The notes below the pieces were generated by a model that was given only the letters and a program-made list of their open reading frames with translations, searched no databases and had not been told where the DNA came from. DNA of 64,000 nucleotides from positions 2,998,501-3,062,500 of the forward strand of contig NZ_CP013987.1 in the NCBI RefSeq assembly GCF_001518815.1, in the 5' to 3' direction. Of the stretch, positions 50,662 to 62,162 are shown one piece after another (the stretch's first letter is position 1; each line of letters opens with the position of its first letter). The translations under genes and the position numbers were made by a program. This stretch comes from Pseudomonas oryzihabitans (GTDB lineage: Bacteria; Pseudomonadota; Gammaproteobacteria; Pseudomonadales; Pseudomonadaceae).

Positions 50662-51547
50662 AGACGCCGGTCGACAGGTAGCGATCGCCTCGGTCACAGA
50701 TGATCGCGACGATCACCGCATTGTCCACTTCCCGAGCGATACGCAGGGCGCCCGCCACCGAACCGCCGGAAGACACGCCGCAGAAGATGCCTTCTTCCCG
50801 CGCCAGTCGGCGCATGGTGTCTTCGGCTTCCTGCTGGCCCATGTCGATGATGCGATCCACGCGGCTGGATTCGTAGATCTTGGGCAGATAGGCCTCCGGC
50901 CAGCGGCGGATGCCGGGAATGGCCGCACCCTCCTCCGGCTGCAGCCCGACGATCTGCACCTTGGGATTCTGCTCCTTGAGGTAGCGCGAGGTGCCCATGA
51001 TGGTCCCGGTGGTGCCCATGGAGCTGACGAAGTGGGTGATGCTGCCATGGGTCTGGCGCCAGATCTCCGGACCGGTACCCAGGTAGTGGGCAACGGGGTT
51101 GTCGCCATTACCGAACTGGTCGAGCACCTTGCCGCGGCCTTCGGCCTGCATGCGGGTAGCCAGATCCCGCGCGCCTTCCATGCCGTCTTCCTTGCTGACC
51201 AGGATCAGCTCGGCGCCATAGGCGGTCATGGCCGCCTTGCGTTCGGCACTGGAGTTGTCGGGCATGATCAGGATCATGCGATAGCCCATGATGGCGGCGG
51301 CCATGGCCAGGGCGATCCCGGTGTTGCCGGAGGTGGCCTCAATGAGGGTATCCCCCGGCTGGATATCGCCGCGGGACTCGGCCTGCCGGATCATCGACAG
51401 CGCCGGGCGATCCTTGACCGAGCCGGCAGGGTTGTTGCCTTCCAGCTTGAGCAGCACGGTACTGCGGGTGTCGCCGGCCAGGCGCTGCAGGCGCACCAGC
51501 GGCGTGTTACCGATGCAATCGGCGATGGTGGGATAGTGCAGACTCAT
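50648..51547 (-). CDS. cysM: Cysteine synthase B
   Basis: CysM makes cysteine from O-acetylserine and sulfide or thiosulfate. The 299-residue protein has the PLP-lysine region [15 protein letters not shown] (about 34-48), the [13 protein letters not shown] substrate loop (about 69-81) and [13 protein letters not shown] for phosphate binding. It fits CysM (short, charged C-terminus) better than CysK. The cysM-rlmD-relA-mazG order is what I recall from other Pseudomonas chromosomes. It overlaps the rlmD start by 14 bp. Confidence 0.94.
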   Translation of the reverse strand: MSLHYPTIADCIGNTPLVRLQRLAGDTRSTVLLKLEGNNPAGSVKDRPALSMIRQAESRGDIQPGDTLIEATSGNTGIALAMAAAIMGYRMILIMPDNSSAERKAAMTAYGAELILVSKEDGMEGARDLATRMQAEGRGKVLDQFGNGDNPVAHYLGTGPEIWRQTHGSITHFVSSMGTTGTIMGTSRYLKEQNPKVQIVGLQPEEGAAIPGIRRWPEAYLPKIYESSRVDRIIDMGQQEAEDTMRRLAREEGIFCGVSSGGSVAGALRIAREVDNAVIVAIICDRGDRYLSTGVYDPR

Positions 51548-51627
51548 GAATCAGCTCGTTCCGCCAGGGGTGAAAGCCTTCCATGATACCCCCAAACCCG
51601 CGTCGACCCTACCCACCCGACGCAGGG

Positions 51628-52518
51628 CTAGGGTCGCGGTGCAGCGGCACCGTCGCTGGCCAGCTCAAGGGCGGCCGGCAGGCTCAGCGACAGGATGGCT
51701 TCCGGCCCCAAGTTGGGCCGCAGCTGGGGCGTCACTTCCAGCCCGGGCAGCCCCGCCAGCCGTTCGGCCAGTCGTTTGGCGGCCTCGGGCGCGACCTTGC
51801 GGGTCATGTCCTCGGTGCCGGAAAACAGCGAGAGTTGCACGGGACGGGCACCACCCACCCCCTGGAACTCCTGGGCCCGCTTGAGGATGTAGCCCTGCTG
51901 CCAGCCATAGGCCACGTCGCTCGCGACATAACGCTGGAAGGCCTGGGGTTGCCTGAAGAGCGTATCGAGCACGAACAGGCCACCATAGCCATGCCCCCAG
52001 AGGGTCTGGCGATTGGGATCGAACGGCACGCTCTGGGTCAGCAACGGCTTGATGCGCTGTTCGATCAGATCAAGAAAGGCCCGCGAGCCGCCGGTTGGCC
52101 ACTCCTTGCGTGCATCGTCACGATTGCGCCCGCCATTGACCGCCGGGGTGTAGTCGTAGGTGCGCTCCTGCATGGCATCCGCCGCGTCGGCATAGCCAAT
52201 GGCGACCAGAACCGGGGGACTCTTCAGTTTATGCGGCGACAGCCAGACATCCTGGAGCTGCGCCAGGGCCGTCTCGCCGTCGAGCAGGAACAGCGCGGGA
52301 TAGCCCATCATGGGTGCCGGTTGCTTGGGGATGCCGATATAGACCCGATAGCGCCGCTTGCCGTCCGCCGACTCGAGCAGGTGCGTCTCGAAGCTGTAGT
52401 ACATCGACCCCCGCTCCACCAGGGTGGCCTGCTTCGTTTCCTGGGCCTGGGTCGGTGCCATCCAGCCGGCCCCCAGCAACAGGGCACCCGCCAGCATCAG
52501 ACTGCAACTCTTCTTCAA
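51628..52518 (-). CDS. Exported Fes/IroE-like alpha/beta-hydrolase lacking the nucleophile serine
   Basis: This 296-residue protein starts at TTG 52518, which has a strong GAGGAG 5 bp upstream and opens a clear signal peptide (KKS, hydrophobic core LMLAGALLLGAGWM, then APTQAQE). The body resembles esterase D/siderophore-esterase proteins: IGIPKQPAPMMGYPALFLLDGETAL, then SRAFLDLIEQRIKPLL and TLWGHGYGGLFVLDTLF. The nucleophile elbow reads GHGYGG where the family has GHSYGG, the codon being GGC. The catalytic serine therefore seems replaced by glycine and activity is doubtful. It sits between cysM and gacS. In P. aeruginosa I recall ferric-enterobactin (pir) genes in this interval, which fits a siderophore link. 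Confidence 0.82.
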   Translation of the reverse strand: MKKSCSLMLAGALLLGAGWMAPTQAQETKQATLVERGSMYYSFETHLLESADGKRRYRVYIGIPKQPAPMMGYPALFLLDGETALAQLQDVWLSPHKLKSPPVLVAIGYADAADAMQERTYDYTPAVNGGRNRDDARKEWPTGGSRAFLDLIEQRIKPLLTQSVPFDPNRQTLWGHGYGGLFVLDTLFRQPQAFQRYVASDVAYGWQQGYILKRAQEFQGVGGARPVQLSLFSGTEDMTRKVAPEAAKRLAERLAGLPGLEVTPQLRPNLGPEAILSLSLPAALELASDGAAAPRP

Positions 52519-52676
52519 AGGATCTCCTCGAACATAACCGTACCGGAACGACCGGCAATCCCTACCAGACCGCCGATGGCGCCAATGGTTGTCCACCCCG
52601 GCCAGGGACCGTGGCAGCCTTCGCGCATTTTCGCGGATCAATGTCGCGAGGGGGTGCGACCCCTTTCGCAAAGACT

Positions 52677-52697
52677 CTCTTTACATTTGGTAAAGAG
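52677..52697. promoter_or_regulatory. Perfect 8-bp dyad upstream of gacS
   Basis: CTCTTTAC and GTAAAGAG flank a 5-bp centre (ATTTG) 34 bp before the gacS start codon. A dyad at this position could be an operator or a short hairpin in the 5' leader. I do not recognise a specific regulator. Confidence 0.45.
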
Positions 52698-52730
52698 GTT
52701 AGACTCGCCAATTTCCTCGGGGGACGCGTA

Positions 52731-55499
<2,769 letters not shown>

Positions 55500-55505
55500 T
55501 GGGCG

Positions 55506-56603
55506 CTAGTCCTCGAACAGCCTGAGCTGCAGCGCGGCTTCGCGCAGATCCAGCAGGCGCACGCCGACGCCCAGCAACCGGACCGGCCGATTGCCACGGC
55601 GATAGGCCTGCTCCAGCAGGCGCCGATAGCTGTCGAGATCCCGACCGGCGCCCTGCTGCTCCAGGGTGGTCTGGGTGAAGTCGTGGAACTTGACCTTGAT
55701 GAAGGGCCGTTCCGGGCGATAGCGATCGGCCAGCCGCACCAGCCGCTCTTCGAGCTTGGCCAGCAATTCCGGCAACTCCTTCACACAGGCAGCGGCGTCG
55801 GGCAGGTCCTGGTCATAGGTGCGCTCCACGCTGGCTGATTGCCGCTGACTGTCCACCTTGACCTGGCGCTCGTCGATACCATGGGCCAACGACCAGAGTC
55901 GCTCCCCGAAGCTGCCGAATTCTCGCAACAGATCGAAGCGCGACCAGGTCTGCAGATCGCTGCACAGGACGATGCCGCGCCGCTTGAGCTTGTCCGCGGT
56001 GACCTTGCCGACGCCGTGCAGCTTGGCCACCGGCAGCATGGCCACGAAATCATCCACCTCGTGCGGCGCGATGACGAACAGGCCGTTGGGCTTTTTCCAG
56101 TCGCTGGCGATCTTGGCAAGAAACTTGTTGGGTGCCACCCCCGCTGACACCGTGATGTTCAGCTCCTGCCACACCCGACGGCGGATGTCGCGCGCGATCA
56201 GGGTGGCGCTGCCGTTGAACAGGTCGCACTGGGTGACATCCAGGTAGGCTTCATCGAGGGACAGCGGCTCGATCAGCTCGGTGTAGTCCTGGAAGATCCC
56301 ATGGATCTGCCGCGACACGTCCTTATAGACATCGAAGCGCGGCTTGACGAAGACCAGGTCGGGACAGAGCTTCTGCGCCTGATGGGACGACATGGCGGAG
56401 CGCACACCGAAGGCGCGGGCCTCGTAGTTGCAGGTGGCGACCACCCCACGCCGATCAGGGGTACCGCCTACCGCCAGGGGCTTGCCGCCCAGACGCGGAT
56501 CGTCGCGCATCTCGATGGACGCATAGAAGCAGTCGCAATCGACATGAATGATCTTGCGCTGACGCTTGGGGGGAAGTTGAGCGGTGGAGTTGTCCGGAGC
56601 CAT
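55506..56603 (-). CDS. dinB: DNA polymerase IV (Y-family)
   Basis: Pol IV is an error-prone translesion polymerase. The 365-residue protein has the catalytic HVDCDCFYASIEM (metal-binding Asp) and PLSLDEAYLDVT motifs, the helix-hairpin-helix region (KLHGVGKVTADKLKRRGI) and a little-finger domain (about 240-345). The C-terminus does not end in an obvious QxxLxL clamp-binding peptide, but LQLRLFED (EAALQLRLF) is a good beta-clamp motif candidate. ATG 56603 was chosen over GTG 56627. A LexA-type box lies 30 bp upstream of the start, consistent with SOS control. Confidence 0.95.
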   Translation of the reverse strand: MAPDNSTAQLPPKRQRKIIHVDCDCFYASIEMRDDPRLGGKPLAVGGTPDRRGVVATCNYEARAFGVRSAMSSHQAQKLCPDLVFVKPRFDVYKDVSRQIHGIFQDYTELIEPLSLDEAYLDVTQCDLFNGSATLIARDIRRRVWQELNITVSAGVAPNKFLAKIASDWKKPNGLFVIAPHEVDDFVAMLPVAKLHGVGKVTADKLKRRGIVLCSDLQTWSRFDLLREFGSFGERLWSLAHGIDERQVKVDSQRQSASVERTYDQDLPDAAACVKELPELLAKLEERLVRLADRYRPERPFIKVKFHDFTQTTLEQQGAGRDLDSYRRLLEQAYRRGNRPVRLLGVGVRLLDLREAALQLRLFED

Positions 56604-56632
56604 GGAGAGAGATGCCGGGCCGGGCACTGCGG

Positions 56633-56648
56633 CTGATTATCCGTACAG
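56633..56648 (-). promoter_or_regulatory. LexA (SOS) box upstream of dinB
   Basis: The sequence fits CTG-N10-CAG: CTGTACGGATAATCAG when read on the dinB strand. It lies between the dinB start (56603) and the stop of the next gene upstream. dinB is a known LexA target in E. coli and Pseudomonas, which supports the assignment. Confidence 0.7.
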
Positions 56649-56696
56649 TAAGCCAAGCCCGTCCGCATTTGTCCATGGCGAACGACGAATCGACCG

Positions 56697-56930
56697 TTAA
56701 CCGACGTCCTGCAACAGGCGTTGGCGATGAACGACCTCTTCACGTAGCTCATCGACCACGGCCTTGAGGTCATGGGCGTGATGCAACTGATCATAATAGA
56801 GGTGACGCTCGGCGATTACCCCATCCGGCGTGGTGACCATCAGTCGCGCGAAATGGTCGCTGCGCTCGAAGAACTCGATGCGTCCCAGACCCTGAAGATG
56901 ATGAAGCAAGGTTTCCAGCAGGAGATTCAT
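56697..56930 (-). CDS. Small hypothetical protein (77 aa)
   Basis: The 77-residue soluble protein (MNLLLETLLHHLQGLGRIEF at its start) contains short hydrophobic and charged stretches and no cysteine; I do not recognise a family. ATG 56930 is preceded by AAGGGG at 5 bp. It lies 32 bp downstream of another small gene and ends just before the LexA box of dinB. It could belong to the same transcription unit as that neighbour. Confidence 0.6.
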   Translation of the reverse strand: MNLLLETLLHHLQGLGRIEFFERSDHFARLMVTTPDGVIAERHLYYDQLHHAHDLKAVVDELREEVVHRQRLLQDVG

Positions 56931-56962
56931 GGCGGCCCCTTGGACTTTCCTGGTCAAACGGC

Positions 56963-57280
56963 TCAGTCGCGCTGCCCATCGTCGAAAGGTGCACTCTCGT
57001 CGCCGGCGATGACGATCCGATCTTCTAATTGGCCGGATCGAACATGGCGAGACGGGGTATCCAGCAGCGCTTGTGCTGCGGTACGAAGCGTCTTCATGTC
57101 GTCGACGAGCAATTCGACTTTCTGCACGACTTGAAGTGCCATCTCGCCAGCACCGTTGATACTGCTGCCGGTCAGGGCAAGGGAAAGATTGCACAGCTGG
57201 GCGACGAGCGTCGCTACATCCTGTTCCATCATGCGCATGATGCGCTGATCCAGACAACTCGAATCCTGGGAAGGGTGCAT
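56963..57280 (-). CDS. Small hypothetical protein (105 aa)
   Basis: The 105-residue protein is helical, with a central amphipathic stretch (RMMEQDVATLVAQLCNLS, then GEMALQVVQKVELLVDDMKTL) and an acidic tail. No family is recognised. The ATG at 57280 has CGGAGAA directly upstream at 4 bp; the longer frame to 57358 has no such site. It is probably cotranscribed with the 77-residue gene downstream. Some pseudomonad small proteins of this size accompany DNA-repair or envelope genes, but no role is assigned. Confidence 0.6.
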   Translation of the reverse strand: MHPSQDSSCLDQRIMRMMEQDVATLVAQLCNLSLALTGSSINGAGEMALQVVQKVELLVDDMKTLRTAAQALLDTPSRHVRSGQLEDRIVIAGDESAPFDDGQRD

Positions 57281-57448
57281 GGGGTTCTCCGCGAGACACC
57301 TCGAGGATAGCATATGGCCACCACCGGCCCTGGTGGTGATGCGGCGTTTTGCTATCACCGTCTCACTTGCTCGCGCGCTCTCATCGGATTCGTGGACCCT
57401 TTGCCACGCACACGGGTCGACTGATGACGTGCAACCAGGAGATCCCCC

Positions 57449-57595
57449 ATGAAACGCCCCCTACTGCTTTCTTCCGCCCTGTTGATCACCCTGGCACTCA
57501 GCGGCTGCTTCGACCGTGATCAGTCGGATCAGCAAAATCGCTCCAGCGGTGAAAAGGCCTCGGTGCAGATGCAGAAAAGCGATACCGACAAGTGA
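57449..57595 (+). CDS. Small lipoprotein (48 aa)
   Basis: The 48-residue product MKRPLLLSSALLITLALSGC (first 20 residues) has a lipobox LSGC with the lipidated cysteine at 20 and a short hydrophilic mature part rich in D, Q, S and K. ATG 57449 is preceded by AGGAGA at 6 bp. The charged tail has no recognisable domain. It lies just upstream of the initiator tRNA promoter. Small entericidin-like or unknown lipoproteins look like this; the role is unknown. Confidence 0.75.
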   Translation: MKRPLLLSSALLITLALSGCFDRDQSDQQNRSSGEKASVQMQKSDTDK

Positions 57596-57644
57596 CCTTC
57601 CCTCGCCTCCTTAAATAAGCCTTTGAAGAATATTAAATTTTTCC

Positions 57645-57672
57645 TTGACGTTTTTGTTCTTGGCCCTATACT
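57645..57672 (+). promoter_or_regulatory. Sigma-70 promoter of the initiator tRNA gene
   Basis: TTGACG at 57645-57650 and TATACT at 57667-57672 are separated by 16 bp, close to the sigma-70 consensus. An A/T-rich stretch just upstream could act as an UP element, as is usual for stable-RNA genes. Transcription should begin about 57679, 7 bp before the tRNA. Confidence 0.8.
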
Positions 57673-57685
57673 GAGCCACATCGGA

Positions 57686-57762
<77 letters not shown>

Positions 57763-57770
57763 AATTCGAA

Positions 57771-57799
57771 AAAACCACTCTTCTGAGTGGTTTTTTTTT
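57771..57799 (+). terminator. Rho-independent terminator of the initiator tRNA
   Basis: A 6-bp stem CCACTC/GAGTGG (57775-57780 with 57785-57790) with loop TTCT is preceded by an A-run and followed by nine T residues. This is a classic intrinsic terminator 12 bp beyond the CCA end; with A-run and T-run it may act in both directions. Confidence 0.95.
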
Positions 57800-57953
57800 G
57801 CGCTGAATTTGACCTGGGCCAGATCCCAGCGGTGCGAACTCTGGAGCTACAAGAGCTACAAAGGTTGGTATAGAGCTTTTTTATCTGTACAAGGCTTGGC
57901 AAACCGCGCGCGAGCAGTAATCTGACGCGCGTTTCCTGTCTAGAGGAGTTTGC

Positions 57954-60611
57954 ATGACTGCACCTGATCCAGCCAAAGAGGTCTCCTCGAAGCCGGTATC
58001 CCCTGCGGATCATCCCGTTTCGCCCCCTCCCGCCCTACCCTGGCGCCTGCTGGAACGGCTGACCGCCTACCGGCAACCCATCGAGCTGGGTCTCACGCTG
58101 GTGTTGTTCGCCGTCGCACTGGTGGTGTGCTGGCACCTGCTGAGCAGCATCGATGGCGAAGCCCTGCACGATGCCCTGCATGACATCCCGCACTCGTCAC
58201 TGATCGGCGCCCTCCTGGCGGCGGCAGCCGGCTTCACCATCCTGTTGGGCTACGAGTGGTCGGCCATGCACTTCGCCGACGTCAAGCTGCCGGCGCGGAC
58301 CTGGACCCTGGGTGGTTTCACTGCCTTCGCCATCGGCAACGCGGTGGGTCTGTCCATGCTGTCCGGTGGTTCGGTGCGCTATCGCCTCTATGCGCGCAAG
58401 GGCCTCAGTGCCCTGGAAGTGGCGCAGATGACGGTGTTTTCCAGCCTGGCGCTGGGAACCGCACTGCCACCGCTGGCCGCTATCGCCGCCTTGACCAATC
58501 TGCAGGCCTCCACCCAGGCCCTGCGGGTACCGGAGGCGGTGATCATCACCGTGGCCGGGCTGATCCTGGTCGGCTATGCGGTGGGTATCCTGGCATTGCG
58601 TCGCTGGCGCGCCCCCGAACAGCCCTCCGCCCATGCCCTGCATTTCCGCATCGGCAAGAGAGCGCTGCGGCTGCCGACCCTGCGCCTGTCCGCCCTGCAG
58701 CTGGCGATCACCATCCTCGACGTCGTCGCCGCGTCCATGGTGCTCTACCTGCTGCTGCCGACCGCACCACCCTTCGGTGCCTTCCTGCTCGTTTATCTGC
58801 TGGCGCTGGCCGCCGGGGTACTCAGCCACGTCCCGGGTGGCGTCGGGGTCTTCGAAGCCGTACTGCTGGCAGCCTTCGCCAACGAGCTGGGCGCTGCCCA
58901 GCTGGCTGCCGCCCTGGTGGTCTATCGGCTGTTCTATGTGCTGCTGCCCTTCGTGCTCGCCTGCCTGGTGCTGCTGTTCAGCGAAGGCCGCCGCCTGCTG
59001 TCGAACAGTCCGGCAGTTCGCGTGGCGTCCGGCCTGGCCGCGCCCATCCTGGCTATCCTGGTGTTCTTTTCCGGGGTAGTCCTGCTTTTTTCTGGGGTCA
59101 CCCCTGAAATAGACACCCGTCTGGAAGGCATGGATTTCCTGCTGCCCCAGCGGTTGATCGACGCCTCCCACCTGGGCGCGAGCCTGATTGGCGTCGTCTG
59201 TCTATTGCTGGCGCAGGGATTGCGCCGGCGCCTGTCCGCGGCTTGGGCGGTGACCTTGGTTTTGCTGTTGCTGGGCTCTCTGCTGTCCCTGTTGAAAGGT
59301 TTCGACTGGGAGGAAGCCTCCATCCTGGCGCTGACGGCCGCGCTGCTCGCCATCTTTCGCAAATCCTTCTATCGCCGTAGCCGGCTGATGGAACAGCCCT
59401 TCTCGCCGCTGTACGTGACCGCCAGCATCTGCGTGGTCGCGGCCTCGGTCTGGCTGCTGCTGTTCGCCTATCAGGACGTTCCCTACGATACGCGCCTGTG
59501 GTGGCAATTCGCGCTGGACGCCGATGCCCCCCGCGGTCTGCGCGCGGCCCTGGGCAGTTCGGTACTGCTGCTGATCATTGCCCTGGGCTGGCTGCTGCGC
59601 GCCGCGCCGCCACCCATCGAAGCGCCCGATACGGCAGAGCTCGAACGGGCCTTCGGCATCGTGCGCAAATCCAGTCAGCCGGATGGCGGCCTGGTGATGA
59701 CCGGGGACAAGGCCCTGCTCTTCCACGAGAGTGACGACGCCTTCCTGATGTACGGTCGCCGCGGGCGCAGCCTGATCGCCTTGTTCGACCCCATCGGTCG
59801 GGCACAACCCCGCGCCGAGCTGATCTGGAAATTCCGCGACCTGTGCGATCTGCACCATGCGCGTCCGGTGTTCTATCAGGTACGCGCCGAGAACCTGCCG
59901 TTCTACATGGACATCGGCCTGACAGCCCTGAAGCTGGGTGAGGAGGCGCGGGTCGATCTGCACGCCTTCGATCTCGACAGCAAAGGCAAGAAGGACCTGC
60001 GCTATACCTGGAACCGGGGCCAGCGCGATGGTCTGTCCATCGAATTCCATGCACCCGGCGAAGCGCCCTTCGACGAACTCAAGGCCATCTCCGACGTCTG
60101 GCTGGAGAGCAAGCAGGTGCGGGAGAAAGGCTTCTCTCTGGGCCGTTTCGATCAGGCTTACCTCAAGCACTTCCGCATCGCCGTGGTGCGCTTCCAGGAC
60201 CGAGCGGTGGCCTTTGCCAATCTGCTGGAAACCGAACGGCCTGACCTGGCCAGCATCGATCTGATGCGTGTCACCGCCGATGCGCCCAAGCAGACCATGG
60301 AATTCCTCATGCTCGGCCTGATCCTGCATTTCAAGGCCGCCGGTTTCGCCCGCTTCTCGCTGGGCATGGTGCCACTGGCAGGACTACACCCCCGTCGCGG
60401 CGCACCCATTACCCAGCGCCTGGGCGCCATGGTGTTCAGGCGCGGGGAACAGTTCTATAACTTCCAGGGACTGCGTCGCTTCAAGGACAAGTTCGATCCG
60501 GAATGGGAGCCGCGCTACATGGCCGTGCCTGCCGGCCTGGATCCCCTGGTAGCCTTCGCAGACACCGCCGCCCTAATCGCCGGGGGTTATACCGGCCTGG
60601 TCAAACGTTGA
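57954..60611 (+). CDS. mprF: MprF aminoacyl-phosphatidylglycerol synthase/flippase
   Basis: MprF transfers an amino acid from aminoacyl-tRNA to phosphatidylglycerol and flips the product, lowering net negative charge and aiding resistance to cationic peptides and acid. The 885-residue protein has about 14 membrane helices (about 38-560) forming the flippase part. A C-terminal cytoplasmic catalytic domain follows (about 570-875; YGRRGRSLIALFDPIGR, then RYTWNRGQRDGLSIEF and FSLGMVPLAG). The P. aeruginosa homologue makes alanyl-PG. ATG 57954 is preceded by GAGGAG at 6 bp. The next gene, 7 bp away, encodes its VirJ-like partner. Confidence 0.95.
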   Translation: MTAPDPAKEVSSKPVSPADHPVSPPPALPWRLLERLTAYRQPIELGLTLVLFAVALVVCWHLLSSIDGEALHDALHDIPHSSLIGALLAAAAGFTILLGYEWSAMHFADVKLPARTWTLGGFTAFAIGNAVGLSMLSGGSVRYRLYARKGLSALEVAQMTVFSSLALGTALPPLAAIAALTNLQASTQALRVPEAVIITVAGLILVGYAVGILALRRWRAPEQPSAHALHFRIGKRALRLPTLRLSALQLAITILDVVAASMVLYLLLPTAPPFGAFLLVYLLALAAGVLSHVPGGVGVFEAVLLAAFANELGAAQLAAALVVYRLFYVLLPFVLACLVLLFSEGRRLLSNSPAVRVASGLAAPILAILVFFSGVVLLFSGVTPEIDTRLEGMDFLLPQRLIDASHLGASLIGVVCLLLAQGLRRRLSAAWAVTLVLLLLGSLLSLLKGFDWEEASILALTAALLAIFRKSFYRRSRLMEQPFSPLYVTASICVVAASVWLLLFAYQDVPYDTRLWWQFALDADAPRGLRAALGSSVLLLIIALGWLLRAAPPPIEAPDTAELERAFGIVRKSSQPDGGLVMTGDKALLFHESDDAFLMYGRRGRSLIALFDPIGRAQPRAELIWKFRDLCDLHHARPVFYQVRAENLPFYMDIGLTALKLGEEARVDLHAFDLDSKGKKDLRYTWNRGQRDGLSIEFHAPGEAPFDELKAISDVWLESKQVREKGFSLGRFDQAYLKHFRIAVVRFQDRAVAFANLLETERPDLASIDLMRVTADAPKQTMEFLMLGLILHFKAAGFARFSLGMVPLAGLHPRRGAPITQRLGAMVFRRGEQFYNFQGLRRFKDKFDPEWEPRYMAVPAGLDPLVAFADTAALIAGGYTGLVKR

Positions 60612-60618
60612 GAGTCCT

Positions 60619-61893
60619 ATGCTGAAACGTGCACTCGTCGTACTGCTCGTCCTTCTGCTGATCGCCGCGGGCCTGGGCTGGTGGTGGTTTCATCGCTGGC
60701 CATCGGCTCCCCAGGTCAAGGTCCTGGCGCAGCCGGACGGCCGTCTGCTGACCATGGCCGCGCCCAAGGGCGAGCCGCATGCCCGCGTCGTGCTGGCGAC
60801 CCCGCCCGATCTGCAGCTGGCGGATGCCGACCTGCTGAGCCTGGCAACCGACACCGGCGCCGAGATCGTTCAGTACGAAATCAAGGTGCTCAACAGCTGC
60901 CAGGCCCAGGGTGACGATTTCGCCACTGCGGCCAAGGAACTGAGCGGTGCTCCAACCTTCGTCGGCGGTATCGGCCCAGGCGCGGCCCGGGCATGGCGCT
61001 GGCTGGCCACTCAGGACAACGCCAAGGCTGCGGCCCTGAGCGTCGGCTTCAACGTGGAGTCCCTGGATTGCCCGGATGCACTGCCGGCCAAGGCGGCGAA
61101 CGGCCACTGGCATATCGCCTGGAACGATCATCCCACCGATGACTCCGCCATCTTCGTGCGCCAGCAGAGCAATGCCGATCTGACCATCGCCGACTATGGC
61201 ACCGCCCTGCCGGTGGTACTGCGCGAGCAGCTCAAGACCCGGCTGCTGGGCGAGCACAACGATATCCCCACCATCGAGATGCCGGCCGATCCAGACGTCA
61301 AGCCCGGCCACCCCGACGTAGTGACCATCTTCTACTCCGGTGACGGCGGCTGGCGCGACATCGATCGTCTCTCGGCTCAGGCCATGAACGAAGCAGGTTA
61401 TCCGGTGATCGGCGTGGATTCGCTGCGCTACTTCTGGCAGCACAAGAGCCCGGAACAGGTGGCTGCCGACCTAGCCAACCTGATGCAGGAGTACCGCGAG
61501 AAGTGGAACGCCAAGCACTTCGTGCTGGCAGGCTACTCCTTTGGTGCCGACATCCTGCCGGCGGTCTACAACCGTCTGCCCAAGGCGGATCAGGACCAGG
61601 TGTCCTCGCTGCTGCTGCTGGCCTTCAGCCGCAAGAGCAACTTCGAGATCGCCGTGGAAGGCTGGCTGGGCAAACCGGGCGACGAAGCCGACACCCTGCC
61701 GGAAACCAGCAAGATTCCCGCTGCCAAGCAATTCTGCGTCTATGGCGAGGAAGAGAAGGACGACAGTGGTTGCACTCAACCCGGTCAGCCGGGCGAGAAG
61801 CTGGGTCGCCCGGGCGGTCACCACTTCGACGAGAACTACGACAGGCTGGCTGACTTCATGGTCAAGGCTATCGAGGCCCGTACGCCGCAGTAG
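60619..61893 (+). CDS. VirJ/AcvB-type periplasmic serine hydrolase (alanyl-PG hydrolase-like)
   Basis: The 424-residue protein has an N-terminal hydrophobic segment (about 4-24) for export or anchoring and a VirJ/AcvB domain. The second half is an alpha/beta-hydrolase with FYSGDGGWRDIDR (about 237-249), nucleophile elbow LAGYSFGADILP (Ser near 306) and histidine in PGGHHFDENY. In P. aeruginosa the gene after mprF encodes a periplasmic hydrolase that removes alanine from alanyl-PG; position and sequence support the same role here. The pair would set the level of aminoacylated lipid. Confidence 0.88.
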   Translation: MLKRALVVLLVLLLIAAGLGWWWFHRWPSAPQVKVLAQPDGRLLTMAAPKGEPHARVVLATPPDLQLADADLLSLATDTGAEIVQYEIKVLNSCQAQGDDFATAAKELSGAPTFVGGIGPGAARAWRWLATQDNAKAAALSVGFNVESLDCPDALPAKAANGHWHIAWNDHPTDDSAIFVRQQSNADLTIADYGTALPVVLREQLKTRLLGEHNDIPTIEMPADPDVKPGHPDVVTIFYSGDGGWRDIDRLSAQAMNEAGYPVIGVDSLRYFWQHKSPEQVAADLANLMQEYREKWNAKHFVLAGYSFGADILPAVYNRLPKADQDQVSSLLLLAFSRKSNFEIAVEGWLGKPGDEADTLPETSKIPAAKQFCVYGEEEKDDSGCTQPGQPGEKLGRPGGHHFDENYDRLADFMVKAIEARTPQ

Positions 61894-61898
61894 CCGCT

Positions 61899-61929
61899 AC
61901 GTAGAGCGGGCGTGAAGCCCGCTCTACGT
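61899..61929. repeat. REP-like perfect palindrome after the mprF operon
   Basis: A 13-bp perfect stem ACGTAGAGCGGGC/GCCCGCTCTACGT encloses loop GTGAA, starting 5 bp after the VirJ-like stop codon. There is no T-run, so it is more likely a REP-type repeat or 3' stabilising hairpin than an intrinsic terminator. The GAGCGGGC...GCCCGCTC core resembles Pseudomonas REP sequences. Confidence 0.75.
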
Positions 61930-62162
61930 CTCCTGAGTTGGAGACAGGCAAGGCCTGCAAGGTCCCGTGAAACCCGCTGAAGACGGTACCGGAGTCGCCC
62001 GAATTTAAGACGGGCAAGGGAGCATCCTTCCAGGCCATGTCCAACGCAGCCTGACCAGCGCCTGGCAGAGACTGGACAGTCACTCGGGGCCCGGACGAAC
62101 GGCTGGAACAACAGGGCGGTCTCCCGCGGTCTATCGCTCCATCAGCCCCGGAGACCTTCGCC

